Of a stretch of 64,000 nt of DNA, positions 1 to 9,344 are shown piece after piece (the first letter of the stretch is position 1; the number at the start of each line of letters is the position of its first letter). The translations under genes and the position numbers were made by a program. A model generated the notes under the pieces. That model did no database searches. It saw only the letters and a program-made list of their open reading frames with translations, and was not told the DNA's origin. Origin of the DNA: Arcicella lustrica (GTDB taxonomy: Bacteria; Bacteroidota; Bacteroidia; Cytophagales; Spirosomataceae); the NCBI RefSeq assembly GCF_034930985.1, contig NZ_JAYGIM010000008.1, forward strand, positions 1-64,000. Reading direction: 5' to 3'.

Positions 1-91
1 CCTGATTTGGTAATGCAATTTATAAAAATATTTAATCAAATGAACTTGTTTCTTAACACAGCACCTTGATACAAGAAAAGTAACCGCAGCG

Positions 92-154
92 GCGGCCGCA
101 AAAGAAAATCAAGAATTCCGAAACTCGCTTCGCTCAAACAGCGGAATTTCGGAA
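92..154. repeat. Intergenic palindromic repeat near the 3' end of the M3 peptidase gene
   Basis: A GC-rich patch with GCGGCCGC (92-99) is followed by nested inverted repeats: TTCCGAAA (116-123) pairs with TTTCGGAA (147-154), and AATTCCG (114-120) with CGGAATT (142-148). The base composition stands out from the AT-rich surroundings. It lies just past the stop codon of the leftward peptidase gene. It may be a dispersed repeat or may help end transcription. The rest of bases 1-198 shows no gene that I can support. Confidence 0.45.
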
Positions 155-198
155 AAGTCAGACCTACAAATAAATATGATTAGTAATTATCGTCTTTC

Positions 199-1923
199 TT
201 ATTTCTTCAAAATCGCTAATTCAGCTTGAACGAAATTCATCAATGAGGCAATATGTTCTTTCGAGAAATCAAAAGGAATATTAGCTGCCGCATAAATTTC
301 TTTCATCGGTTTGGTATAACCCAGTTTCAAAGCGTTTAAATAACCTTCCAAACCTTTTTGCGGATTTTCTTTATAATTTTTCCACACGCCAATCGCTCCT
401 AATTGAGCAATTCCGTACTCGATATAATAGAAAGGCAATTCAAAAATATGCAATTGACGATGCCACATCCAAAATTTATAGTTTTCTAAACCAGACCAAT
501 CCGTTACAGAATCAGCAAATTTCTCGTAAATACTTACCCAAGCAGTTGTACGTTCTTCCACAGTGTGCGTTGGGTTTTCGTAAATCCAATGCTGGAATTT
601 ATCCACCGTCGCTACCCACGGAAGTGTACTGAGAATATCTTCTAAATGTTGAATTTTAGCACGTTTCAATTCTTCTTCGTTATCAAAATACACATTCCAG
701 AAATCCATAGAAATTAATTCCATCGACATCGAAGCCAATTCTGCTACTTCCGAAGGGAAATTACGGAAAGTATTCAACATCAAATCTTTAGTCACGATTG
801 AATGCACCGCATGACCGCCCTCGTGAAGCATCGTAATTACATCACGCATCAAGGAAGAAGCATTCATAAAAATGAAAGGGAAACCTGTTTCCTCTAAAGG
901 ATAATTATATCCGCCGGGTGCTTTGCCCACTCTTGATTCCAAATCCAAACGACCCATTTCTTTCATAATACTTAGGCATTCACCTAAAAATGGGTCTAAT
1001 TGGTTGAAACATTCAATGGTTTTGTTCAATAAATCTTCGCCACCATTGAAAGGATGTAAAGCCGCACGACCTTGGGCATCCACAGATTTATCCCACGGAC
1101 GTAGCTCGCTTACTTGTAAAGCATTTTTACGCTCAGTTGCTACATTATTTAAAATCGGAACAATGGTTTCAGCCACCGCTTCATGGAAATTGAAACAATC
1201 GGCAGGAGTATAATCAAAACGTTTTAAAGCGGCAAAAGAGTAATCACGGTAATTTTCAAAACCTGCATTCAAAGCAATTTGATGACGCAAAGCCGTTAAT
1301 TTATTGAAAATTTCGTCCATCTTTTCATGGTCTTGAAAACGACGTTCCTGAATTTTTCTATAAACAGATTCTCTTAAAGTACGGTCAGTATTTTCCAAGA
1401 AAACGCCCGCTTGTTGAAGCGTTTTGGTTTGTCCGTCCAATTCAACCGTCATTGCTCCTACAGTTGCTTGGTATTGACTCGACAGGTTTTGGATTTCTGT
1501 AAAAAGCGCAATGTTTTCATTTCTAAAAATCTCAGTAGATTTTTTCATTCCTCTAATCGTGATGTCAAAACCAGTTTCGGTTAATTCATCCAAGAACGGA
1601 CTTTCAAGTGTTTTTTTGTTCAACACATCGTCGTACTCTGCCAAATGTGGTTGAATTTCAGTTACAAATTGATCGAAATGAGCTTTAATTTCCTTATCGC
1701 CTGTATCGCAAGTCATTTTGATATAACGCCAAGCGAAGTTTTCAGAAAGGTAACTTTCCAATTCAGAGCGGTCGGTAAAAAATTTGCGTAAATCATCCAC
1801 GTTATCAATAGAACGTTCTACCAAATTATCGAATAAAGGTTTTACACTTTCCCAAGTGCTTAATTGGAAATCTGCCGTTAAAAATTTACGAACTGGTGGA
1901 TTAATGTTTATCGTTTTTGTCAT
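199..1923 (-). CDS. M3 family oligoendopeptidase
   Basis: This is a cytoplasmic zinc metallopeptidase of the M3 (thimet oligopeptidase/PepF) family, expected to cut short peptides released during protein turnover. The zinc site HEGGH is visible at residues 367-371 (H367, E368, H371), followed by AVHS. The M3 fold is otherwise mostly helical, and the length of 574 residues matches PepF-type members. There is no signal peptide. The ATG at 1923 is the natural start. A promoter-like pair lies about 70 bases upstream, and recQ is divergent on the other strand. The peptidase class is clear from the motif; the natural substrates cannot be read from sequence. Confidence 0.93.
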   Translation of the reverse strand: MTKTININPPVRKFLTADFQLSTWESVKPLFDNLVERSIDNVDDLRKFFTDRSELESYLSENFAWRYIKMTCDTGDKEIKAHFDQFVTEIQPHLAEYDDVLNKKTLESPFLDELTETGFDITIRGMKKSTEIFRNENIALFTEIQNLSSQYQATVGAMTVELDGQTKTLQQAGVFLENTDRTLRESVYRKIQERRFQDHEKMDEIFNKLTALRHQIALNAGFENYRDYSFAALKRFDYTPADCFNFHEAVAETIVPILNNVATERKNALQVSELRPWDKSVDAQGRAALHPFNGGEDLLNKTIECFNQLDPFLGECLSIMKEMGRLDLESRVGKAPGGYNYPLEETGFPFIFMNASSLMRDVITMLHEGGHAVHSIVTKDLMLNTFRNFPSEVAELASMSMELISMDFWNVYFDNEEELKRAKIQHLEDILSTLPWVATVDKFQHWIYENPTHTVEERTTAWVSIYEKFADSVTDWSGLENYKFWMWHRQLHIFELPFYYIEYGIAQLGAIGVWKNYKENPQKGLEGYLNALKLGYTKPMKEIYAAANIPFDFSKEHIASLMNFVQAELAILKK

Positions 1924-1993
1924 TGTATTTTATAAAGAAATAGGCAGCTTTTTCATCACCTTTCAAGCTACTCCTGTTTTAAATTTTGTTTCT

Positions 1994-2027
1994 CAAAAGT
2001 AATAGAACTTTGTTTGATTGCCCCAAT
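1994..2027 (-). promoter_or_regulatory. Putative Bacteroidota promoter for the M3 peptidase
   Basis: Read on the minus strand, TACTTTTG (2001-1994) matches the -7 consensus TAnnTTTG. A TTG (2026-2024) lies 22 bases upstream as a possible -33 element. It is about 70 bases from the peptidase start codon. The assignment rests on consensus matching only. Confidence 0.35.
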
Positions 2028-2105
2028 CTTAACCAAAAATCACCCGAAAAATGTAAATTGCATAAAAATAAGATTTAAAACAATTCCTACGTTTCGATAA
2101 AATTC

Positions 2106-4250
2106 ATGTCACTCACCAAAGAACAAGTTCTTAAACAATATTACGGCTACAATGCCTTTCGTCCGCTACAAGCTGATATTATCGATTGGGTACTTTATGG
2201 GCAAGATGCGATGGTGTTGATGCCAACGGGTGGTGGAAAATCACTCTGTTTTCAGATTCCAGCTTTGGTTATGCAAGGTTTAACCTTGGTTATTTCTCCA
2301 TTAATTGCCTTGATGCACGACCAAGTTCAAGCCCTGAAAGCCAATGGTATTGCAGCAGAATACGTTAATTCATCACTTACTTCACAAGAACAAAGTACCA
2401 TAGAACGTCAATGTAGAAATGGCGAGCTAAAACTTTTATATATTTCGCCTGAAAAACTTTTTACACAAGGTTATTTAGATTGGATTCTTACTTTAAATAT
2501 TAGTCTTTTTGCGATTGATGAATCGCACTGTGTTTCTACTTGGGGACATGATTTCCGACCAGAATATACCAAACTGAGTGTTTTAAAGAAAGCACTTCCA
2601 AACGTTCCGATGATTGCTTTAACAGCTACTGCCGACAAAGTAACTCGTAAAGATATTCTGACTCAACTGGGAATTCCAGAAGCTAAAGTTTTTATTTCTT
2701 CTTTTGATAGACCCAACCTTTCGCTTTCCGTACAAGCTGGGCGAAATCGTATTAAAATCATTCAAAATTTCATTGCAGAACGCCCACGACAATGCGGAAT
2801 TATTTACTGTTTAAGTCGAAAAAATACTGAAACAGTAGCAGAAGCACTTCGAAAAGTAGGCGTCAATGCCAAGTATTATCATGCAGGAATGCCAGCACAA
2901 GAGCGTTCGGAAGTACAAAATCAATTTATTCAAGATGATATTCAAGTAATTGTAGCCACGATTGCCTTCGGAATGGGTATTGACAAATCGAATGTTCGTT
3001 GGGTAATTCATTATTCGATGCCCTCGAATGTAGAAAGTTTTTATCAAGAAATTGGTCGTGCTGGGCGTGATGGCGTAAAATCGGACACTTTGCTTTTTTA
3101 TACTTACAATGATTTGTTGGTCAGGAAAGATATGATTGCGAATTCTGAACTTCCAGTGGAAATGAAAGAAGTACAAGTAGCCAAACTCGACCGCATGAAG
3201 CAATATTCTGAAGCAGAAATTTGTCGCAGACGCATCCTTTTGAGCTATTTTAACGAAGAGGTTACAAACGACTGTGGTAATTGTGATGTGTGTAAAAACC
3301 CTCCAATACGTTTTGATGCTACGCTGATTGCCCAAAAAGCCCTTTCAGCCATTGCCAGAACAGGCGAAAACGTAGCGATGAGTATGTTGATTGATATTCT
3401 GAGAGGCTCGAATAATAGACGCATCATTGAACATAAGTACCACGAAATCAAAACCTTTGGTGCTGGAAAAGAGTTAAAAGCAGACGAGTGGGCAGATTAT
3501 TTACAGCAAATGTTGAATTCGGGCGTGATGGACATTGCCTACGACGAAGCCCATGCTTATAAACTTAATAATGCGTCTTGGGCGATTTTGAAAGAAGGTA
3601 GAAAAGTACAGTTGGTGCGTTACAGACCTTTTGAAGAAAAACAAGCCGAACGAGAAGCCAATATTCCAAAAGAAAAATCGAAAAGAGAAATCATTAAAGA
3701 TGAACTTTTTGAAAGACTACGAGTACTCAGAAAACAAATTGCTGATGAAAAAAATATTCCGCCATTTGTAGTTTTCTCGGATGCTACGCTTTCGGACATG
3801 GCACAGAAAAAGCCATTGAATCAATTAGAAATGTTCAATGTTTCGGGCGTTGGTGAACAAAAATATCGACAATTCGGAGAAGCATTTTTAAAAGAAATTC
3901 GAGACTTTTTGAAAACTGTTGCCAAGAGTAGTTCAGCTACTGGCATTGATACTTTTCATTATACTTATCAGTTGTACAAAGAAGGTTTATCGGTAGAAAA
4001 AATTGCTGAACAGCGAAGTTTGAATCCAGTTACGATTTTTTCACACCTTGCAAAATTATATGAAGACGGCGAAGATATTAATATTTCAGCATTTATAACT
4101 GAAATGGAATATCAGCAAATTATAGGCGCTGCAAAAATAATGAATGTAAAAAAAGGAGACCCTATCAAACCACTCTTTGAAGCCATGGATGCTAGGTTCG
4201 AATACCATAAAATAAGAATTGCTCTTTTAATTGCAGAAAAGAAAAAATAA
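2106..4250 (+). CDS. recQ: ATP-dependent DNA helicase RecQ
   Basis: This is a 3'-5' DNA helicase for recombination and replication-fork repair. Domains in order: a DEAD/DEAH core with Walker A GGGKS (42-46) and DESH (138-141); the second RecA-like lobe with QEIGRAGRDG (314-323); a RecQ zinc site with cysteines 373, 390, 393 and 396; a winged-helix region around 405-510; an HRDC domain at about 531-602; and a C-terminal helix-turn-helix-like extension at about 615-705, as in longer RecQ proteins. All motifs look intact. The gene is transcribed divergently from the M3 peptidase. A second recQ is cut by the right edge of the window, so this genome has at least two. Confidence 0.96.
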   Translation: MSLTKEQVLKQYYGYNAFRPLQADIIDWVLYGQDAMVLMPTGGGKSLCFQIPALVMQGLTLVISPLIALMHDQVQALKANGIAAEYVNSSLTSQEQSTIERQCRNGELKLLYISPEKLFTQGYLDWILTLNISLFAIDESHCVSTWGHDFRPEYTKLSVLKKALPNVPMIALTATADKVTRKDILTQLGIPEAKVFISSFDRPNLSLSVQAGRNRIKIIQNFIAERPRQCGIIYCLSRKNTETVAEALRKVGVNAKYYHAGMPAQERSEVQNQFIQDDIQVIVATIAFGMGIDKSNVRWVIHYSMPSNVESFYQEIGRAGRDGVKSDTLLFYTYNDLLVRKDMIANSELPVEMKEVQVAKLDRMKQYSEAEICRRRILLSYFNEEVTNDCGNCDVCKNPPIRFDATLIAQKALSAIARTGENVAMSMLIDILRGSNNRRIIEHKYHEIKTFGAGKELKADEWADYLQQMLNSGVMDIAYDEAHAYKLNNASWAILKEGRKVQLVRYRPFEEKQAEREANIPKEKSKREIIKDELFERLRVLRKQIADEKNIPPFVVFSDATLSDMAQKKPLNQLEMFNVSGVGEQKYRQFGEAFLKEIRDFLKTVAKSSSATGIDTFHYTYQLYKEGLSVEKIAEQRSLNPVTIFSHLAKLYEDGEDINISAFITEMEYQQIIGAAKIMNVKKGDPIKPLFEAMDARFEYHKIRIALLIAEKKK

Positions 4251-4875
4251 AACTTTAATATTATATTTATACAATTATTGTTGCTACACATTGTTTTTGC
4301 CAAAATTTTGTTAAATTTCATCAAATTTTCAACTTGATTAAACCATTAATATTAAACGTGAATCTTTTTCAAATAATCTCAAAATTTCACCAATAACAAG
4401 TGTTTCACTCTTAATCCTAAATTAGATTTTTGTATTTTATATTTTCAATTTTTGAAAGCAGTTTAACTGCAAAGCTAGCAAGATTTACTTAGTTGAATTA
4501 TCATCATTTTATACATATCAAACATCATTGATGTACTTGCTTATTCGGTAAAATGCGAAATATTCAATAAATCTCTTCTTCCTACAAAATCCTCTACTAT
4601 AAAATTGAAATATCTAACATGGATAACATCTTGTTTTTTATCCTGAATTCGCCTTTTATTCTTAAAAAATATCTTTTGACCCCAAATAGTTTAGTACAAA
4701 AAAGCATTAACCATTTATAATTCATTATAAAAGAGTGAGTAAAAACTTCAACTTATGGCCTAAGTGAAGAAAAGTATCAGAAAATTCATCAAAATGATAT
4801 TTTGGAATAATTTATGATGTGTTGATACCTAATTAAGTAAGTTGAAGAAAAACTTTTGATTGTGTAAAAATTAAT
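4251..4875. other. 625-base AT-rich intergenic region without a recognised gene
   Basis: This lies between recQ and a hybrid histidine kinase gene on the same strand. I found no convincing coding frame, RNA gene or clear terminator in it. It presumably holds the kinase promoter, but no good -33/-7 pair stands out. It is unusually long for this window. Confidence 0.4.
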
Positions 4876-7755
4876 ATGGAAGAAATAGAAAAGCTCAAAC
4901 GTCAAATAGAGCTAGAGAAACAAGCTCACCAGCAAACCGAGATTATCTTGGAGAAAAAGGCTTTGGAACTCTACGAGACCAGCGAACAATTGCAACTGCT
5001 TAACCAAAATCTTGAACAACAAGTAAAAAATGCTGTTGATGAACTAAAAAAGACAGAAAAAAGATACCGCCACTTAATAGAATCAGTTCAAGATATTATC
5101 TATAAAATTTCTACTGATGGCTTTTTTACTTATGTCAATCCTGTCATCAAAGAAAGATTAGGCTTTTCTGAAGACGAAATTATTGGTCGTCACTTCTCTA
5201 CTTTAGTTTTACCAAACTATCAAGAAGCACTCATTAATTTTTATGCTGAAATGGTTCAGAATAAGGAAGAAAGTACTTATAATGAATTTCCGATTAAAGC
5301 TAAAAATGGTAATATTGTTTGGATTGGGCAAAATGTAAGACGCATCGAAAACGATGACGAATCTATTGAATTAGTGGCAGTAGCCCGTGATATAACCGAG
5401 CGTAAAGTAACAGAAGATATCCTCAGAGCTACACAAGCTAGATTTGGCAACTTAATTTCTAATCTTCAAAAAGGAGTTTTGGTTGAAGATGAAAACCATA
5501 CCATCATTTTAGCCAATCAGCTTTTTTGTGATTTATTCAATACTAATTTACAGCCTAGCGACCTCGCTGGAGTCAATTGCCTTTCATTAGCAGACAAGAT
5601 TCAAGGACATTTCAAAGACCCTGAACATTTTCTTAACAGAGTGAATGAAGTACTCGAAAAAAGAGAAATAGTTGTTGATGAACGTATAGAAATGGCTGAT
5701 GGCAGAATCATTGAAAGAGACTATATTCCCATTTTTATTGAAGGACAATACAGAGGTCATTTATATAATTTTTCTGATGTAACAGATAAGTATTTAGCGC
5801 ACGAACGTCTTCGGAAAAGTGAAGAAAAGTACAGAGGTATCTTGGATAATATGACCTTGGGCTTATTGGAAGTTGACAATAACCATAAAATTCTAAGAGC
5901 TTACGATCGTTTCTGCGAAATGTTGGGCTATACCAACGAAGAACTTGTTGGGCAAAATGCTAAGGAGCTATTTTTACCCGAAGCTGAAACCGACATTGTT
6001 GATGAAAGACAAGAAGAACGAGAAAAAGGAGAAGCAAGCTCTTATGAGGTATGTCTTATCAAAAAAGATGGTACTCCTATTTGGGTATTGATTAGCGGTG
6101 CGCCAATTATTGATGAACATGGCGATACCGTTGCCTCGATGGGTATTCATTATGACATTACCGAAAGAAAATTACTAGAACAAGAACTAGAAAAAGCGAA
6201 AGAAGTTGCAGAAGAAGCCAGACAGGCTGAAAAGCAATTCTTGGCAAACATGAGTCATGAGATTCGTACTCCGCTGAATGCTATTATCGGGATGACACAC
6301 TTGATGTTTGATACTCGTCCAACAAATGAACAATTTGAATACTTGGACATCTTGAAAACCTCAGCTGACTTTTTACACAGTCTTATTTCAGATTTACTTG
6401 ATATGGCAAAGATAGAAGCAGGACGAATAGAAATTCACAAGCATCCATTCGATTTAGTTGGTTTGCTTCGTACCATTCAAAGAGTTTTCCAGATAAAACT
6501 TGATAGTAGTCCTGTTGAAATTAATCTATTAACAGATGTCAAAATCACTGGTAATTATTTAGGAGATGATTTACTCCTAAACCAAATTCTATTGAACATT
6601 ATAGGCAATGCCGAGAAGTTTACAGAACATGGAAGCATTGATGTAATGGTTAAACTTTTAAAAGAAGAAGATGAAACTTGCTGGATTGAATTCAAAATTT
6701 CAGACACGGGTATTGGTATTCCAGCTGATAAATTGGATTTAATCTTCCAAAAATTCAAACAAGTAGATTCCGAACAAGGTCATAAACATAAAGGAACTGG
6801 GCTAGGGCTTGCCATTACCAAGCAATTAGTTGAGCTTCAAGGTGGTAGTATTCTTGTAAAAAGTAGAGAAGGTGATGGAACTACTTTTACGGTTACCTTG
6901 CCTTTCCAAAGATCTAAGAATGAAGTTGTTAAAAATAACCATGTAATTAAAGAGGCTGATCGTAGCTTAGAATCTTGCAAAATACTTGTTGCGGAAGACA
7001 ATGCGATGAACCAAAAATACATCAGTAGTTTATTAAACAAATGGCATTTTACTTATGCAATAGCTTCTGATGGTAAAAAAGCAGTCGATAAAGCATCAAA
7101 AGAACGTTTTGATATTATTTTGATGGACATCCAAATGCCAAATATGGATGGATATGAAGCGACGATTACGATACGAAATACCAAAAATCCGAATCAAGAT
7201 ACGCCAATTATCGCCCTGACGGCATCCGCCATGCTCGACCAAAAAAACAAGGCTTTTGAAGTAGGGATGGATAATTTCGTTACTAAACCATTTTCACCTA
7301 ACCATTTATTAAGTGTTATTCAGAATTATGTAAATACAAAATCTGAATATGCTGTAATGGTTACAGAAGAAGAAAGTACTGTTACGAAAACTTACGAAAA
7401 CAATATTTTCCTTGATAACGAACGACTAACAGACCTTTATGGTGATGACAGAGAATATGCTGCTGATATTTTTCAGACTTTCCTAGAAGATGTTTTGCCT
7501 GATTTTCAAGAAATATCTAACTTAATTCATCAACAAAATTGGGAAGCATTAAGAAAGCTGGCACATAAACTCAAACCAACATTAGGCATGGTTGGGCTTA
7601 CCGAACTGGAACAATCATTGATTGGCATTGAAAATCAAGCAAAAGAAAAACCAGAGTATGAAAGCTTACAATACATGTGGAGCTTGTTTCAAGTAAAACT
7701 AGACGAAAGTGTTCCTGTACTGAGAGCAGAATTAGACAAACTATTAGCGCAATAA
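4876..7755 (+). CDS. Multi-PAS hybrid sensor histidine kinase/response regulator with Hpt domain
   Basis: This is a phosphorelay protein of 959 residues. An N-terminal coiled coil (about 1-60) leads into three PAS domains (about 62-178, 189-310 and 317-435). Then follow HisKA with phospho-acceptor H461 in the motif MSHEIRTPLN, a HATPase_c domain with DTGIGIP and GTGLGLAI, a receiver with acceptor D751 in LMDIQMP, and an Hpt domain with H897 in AHKLKP. All relay residues are present, so a full His-Asp-His chain to an unlinked regulator is expected. There is no membrane segment, so it is probably a cytoplasmic sensor; the PAS ligand is unknown. It converges on a second hybrid kinase across a shared terminator. 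Confidence 0.93.
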   Translation: MEEIEKLKRQIELEKQAHQQTEIILEKKALELYETSEQLQLLNQNLEQQVKNAVDELKKTEKRYRHLIESVQDIIYKISTDGFFTYVNPVIKERLGFSEDEIIGRHFSTLVLPNYQEALINFYAEMVQNKEESTYNEFPIKAKNGNIVWIGQNVRRIENDDESIELVAVARDITERKVTEDILRATQARFGNLISNLQKGVLVEDENHTIILANQLFCDLFNTNLQPSDLAGVNCLSLADKIQGHFKDPEHFLNRVNEVLEKREIVVDERIEMADGRIIERDYIPIFIEGQYRGHLYNFSDVTDKYLAHERLRKSEEKYRGILDNMTLGLLEVDNNHKILRAYDRFCEMLGYTNEELVGQNAKELFLPEAETDIVDERQEEREKGEASSYEVCLIKKDGTPIWVLISGAPIIDEHGDTVASMGIHYDITERKLLEQELEKAKEVAEEARQAEKQFLANMSHEIRTPLNAIIGMTHLMFDTRPTNEQFEYLDILKTSADFLHSLISDLLDMAKIEAGRIEIHKHPFDLVGLLRTIQRVFQIKLDSSPVEINLLTDVKITGNYLGDDLLLNQILLNIIGNAEKFTEHGSIDVMVKLLKEEDETCWIEFKISDTGIGIPADKLDLIFQKFKQVDSEQGHKHKGTGLGLAITKQLVELQGGSILVKSREGDGTTFTVTLPFQRSKNEVVKNNHVIKEADRSLESCKILVAEDNAMNQKYISSLLNKWHFTYAIASDGKKAVDKASKERFDIILMDIQMPNMDGYEATITIRNTKNPNQDTPIIALTASAMLDQKNKAFEVGMDNFVTKPFSPNHLLSVIQNYVNTKSEYAVMVTEEESTVTKTYENNIFLDNERLTDLYGDDREYAADIFQTFLEDVLPDFQEISNLIHQQNWEALRKLAHKLKPTLGMVGLTELEQSLIGIENQAKEKPEYESLQYMWSLFQVKLDESVPVLRAELDKLLAQ

Positions 7756-7798
7756 AATTAAAAGGCTCAACGAAAGATTCGTTGAGCCTTTTAATTTT
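7754..7798. terminator. Bidirectional terminator between two convergent kinase genes
   Basis: A perfect 21-base stem (7754-7774 with 7778-7798) closes a 3-base loop. It has a GC-rich core (GGCTCAACG) and A/T tracts on both sides, so it can work on both strands. It directly follows the stop of the left kinase and precedes the stop of the right one. Confidence 0.9.
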
Positions 7799-7815
7799 AT
7801 TAGCATTTCTATTAT

Positions 7816-9339
7816 CTATCGATAACTATATTTTGCAATTTTTTGGAATAATTCGTTAGGGTTGAAAGGCTTAGTTACATAATCGTTCATCCCAACTAAA
7901 AATGCTCTATCTTGGTTATTGAGTGTTGCAGAGGCTGTCAAAGCAATAATTGGAGTGTCCGTATCTGTTTCTCTGATTCTTGCTGTAGCCGAGTAACCAT
8001 CTAATACTGGCATCTGAATATCCATTAAAATCAAATCGTATTTTCCTTTTTCGTATTTATCCAAAGCGATTTGTCCATTTTCGGCTACATCAATTACAAT
8101 TTGCCAACGCTCTAAGAATTTAGTAGCGACTTTGATATTCATTGGATAATCTTCTACCAGAAGTACTTTTACGCCTTTCAACGTGTTTTCATTCAATAAT
8201 TCTGTATGTGCTTCGTTTACTTTCGTTCTTAATTCTGTTCCTATTTCAAGGTCTAAAGTAAAATAAAACGTCGAACCTTTGCCATCTTCACTTTCAAGGT
8301 GAATATCGCTACCATGTAATTGCAATAAGCTTCTTGTAATAACCAAACCAAGACCAGTACCACCAAACTGACGAGTAGTTTCTGAATTTGCCTGCGTAAA
8401 TTTATCAAAAATCATCGCTTGTTTCTCTAAAGGAATACCAATTCCTGTATCCGTTACAGAGACGTCAATCGTAACATGGGTTGCAGTACGGTGGCGTTGA
8501 GAAAGTTCTATCGTAATGCTTCCGTCTTTGGTAAATTTTACTGCATTTGAAATCAAGTTAGTGATGATTTGCCCTAAACGTAGCGCATCGCCCAATAAAA
8601 CATTCGGCACATCATCATCAATCATTAATCTTACTTTGTTACCTTTCTCTTCAGCCTTTATCTGATTTGCTTTCTTGATGTTTGAAACCAATTGTTTAAT
8701 ATCAAAAGGCACTCGTTCAAGCTCAACTTTTCCTGCTTCAATTTTACTAAAATCTAAAATATCGTTGATAAGTACGTGCAAATTATTTGTTGAGAATTGA
8801 AGTATTTTTAAATTCTCAGCCAAAGATTCTGATACTTCTTCTTGTTGCATCAAATAAGTAAGTCCCACAATCGCATTCAAAGGCGTGCGAATTTCATGAC
8901 TCATCATCGAAAGGAATTCCGATTTTGCTTGCGTAGCTGCTTCCGCCAATTCTTTCGATTTTCTTAAATCTGCTTCAAGCTGTTTGCGATTATCAATTTG
9001 AACTTTCAAGAAATCCATCAATCCTAACATATCATCAGGATTTAAAGGTTTTTCTTCTGTTTCTTCGCTTACCTCTAAAGAATAAATCGCTTCAATCAAT
9101 TTTTCCACAGAAAGACGTCTTTGTTTGATTTCATCTTTAAGTTTATTATTGATTTCGGCATAATCTCTTTCATTCAATTGAGATGAATGTTCAAACAGTT
9201 CTTTATCTCTATCAAAGCTCAAGTAAGATTCATTAACCGCTTTAATAAAATTTTGAAAGTTTTCATTTTCCAGACATTCGTCTGTCAAATGTTTTTTGAT
9301 TTGCTTGCCAAGTAATCTGTGAAATGTTGTGTTATTCAT
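7816..9339 (-). CDS. Hybrid sensor histidine kinase/response regulator
   Basis: This is a soluble histidine kinase with a fused receiver, 507 residues from the ATG at 9339. An in-frame TTG at 9348 is less likely. A helical N-terminal region (about 1-135) carries no recognisable sensor domain. It is followed by HisKA (H148 in MMSHEIRTPLN), HATPase_c (DTGIGIP, GTGLGL) and a receiver with acceptor D440 in LMDIQMP. Unlike the neighbouring kinase, it has no PAS and no Hpt domain. It sits 5 bases behind a FIST-domain gene in the same orientation. Its input probably comes from that protein, and its receiver needs an Hpt partner elsewhere. Confidence 0.92.
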   Translation of the reverse strand: MNNTTFHRLLGKQIKKHLTDECLENENFQNFIKAVNESYLSFDRDKELFEHSSQLNERDYAEINNKLKDEIKQRRLSVEKLIEAIYSLEVSEETEEKPLNPDDMLGLMDFLKVQIDNRKQLEADLRKSKELAEAATQAKSEFLSMMSHEIRTPLNAIVGLTYLMQQEEVSESLAENLKILQFSTNNLHVLINDILDFSKIEAGKVELERVPFDIKQLVSNIKKANQIKAEEKGNKVRLMIDDDVPNVLLGDALRLGQIITNLISNAVKFTKDGSITIELSQRHRTATHVTIDVSVTDTGIGIPLEKQAMIFDKFTQANSETTRQFGGTGLGLVITRSLLQLHGSDIHLESEDGKGSTFYFTLDLEIGTELRTKVNEAHTELLNENTLKGVKVLLVEDYPMNIKVATKFLERWQIVIDVAENGQIALDKYEKGKYDLILMDIQMPVLDGYSATARIRETDTDTPIIALTASATLNNQDRAFLVGMNDYVTKPFNPNELFQKIAKYSYR

Positions 9340-9344
9340 TCTAA

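Noticed and set aside
92..118. GCGGCCGC and GAATTC restriction-like sites close together
   Set aside because: They could look like cloning-vector sequence, but the sites are part of a native inverted repeat and no vector sequence surrounds them.
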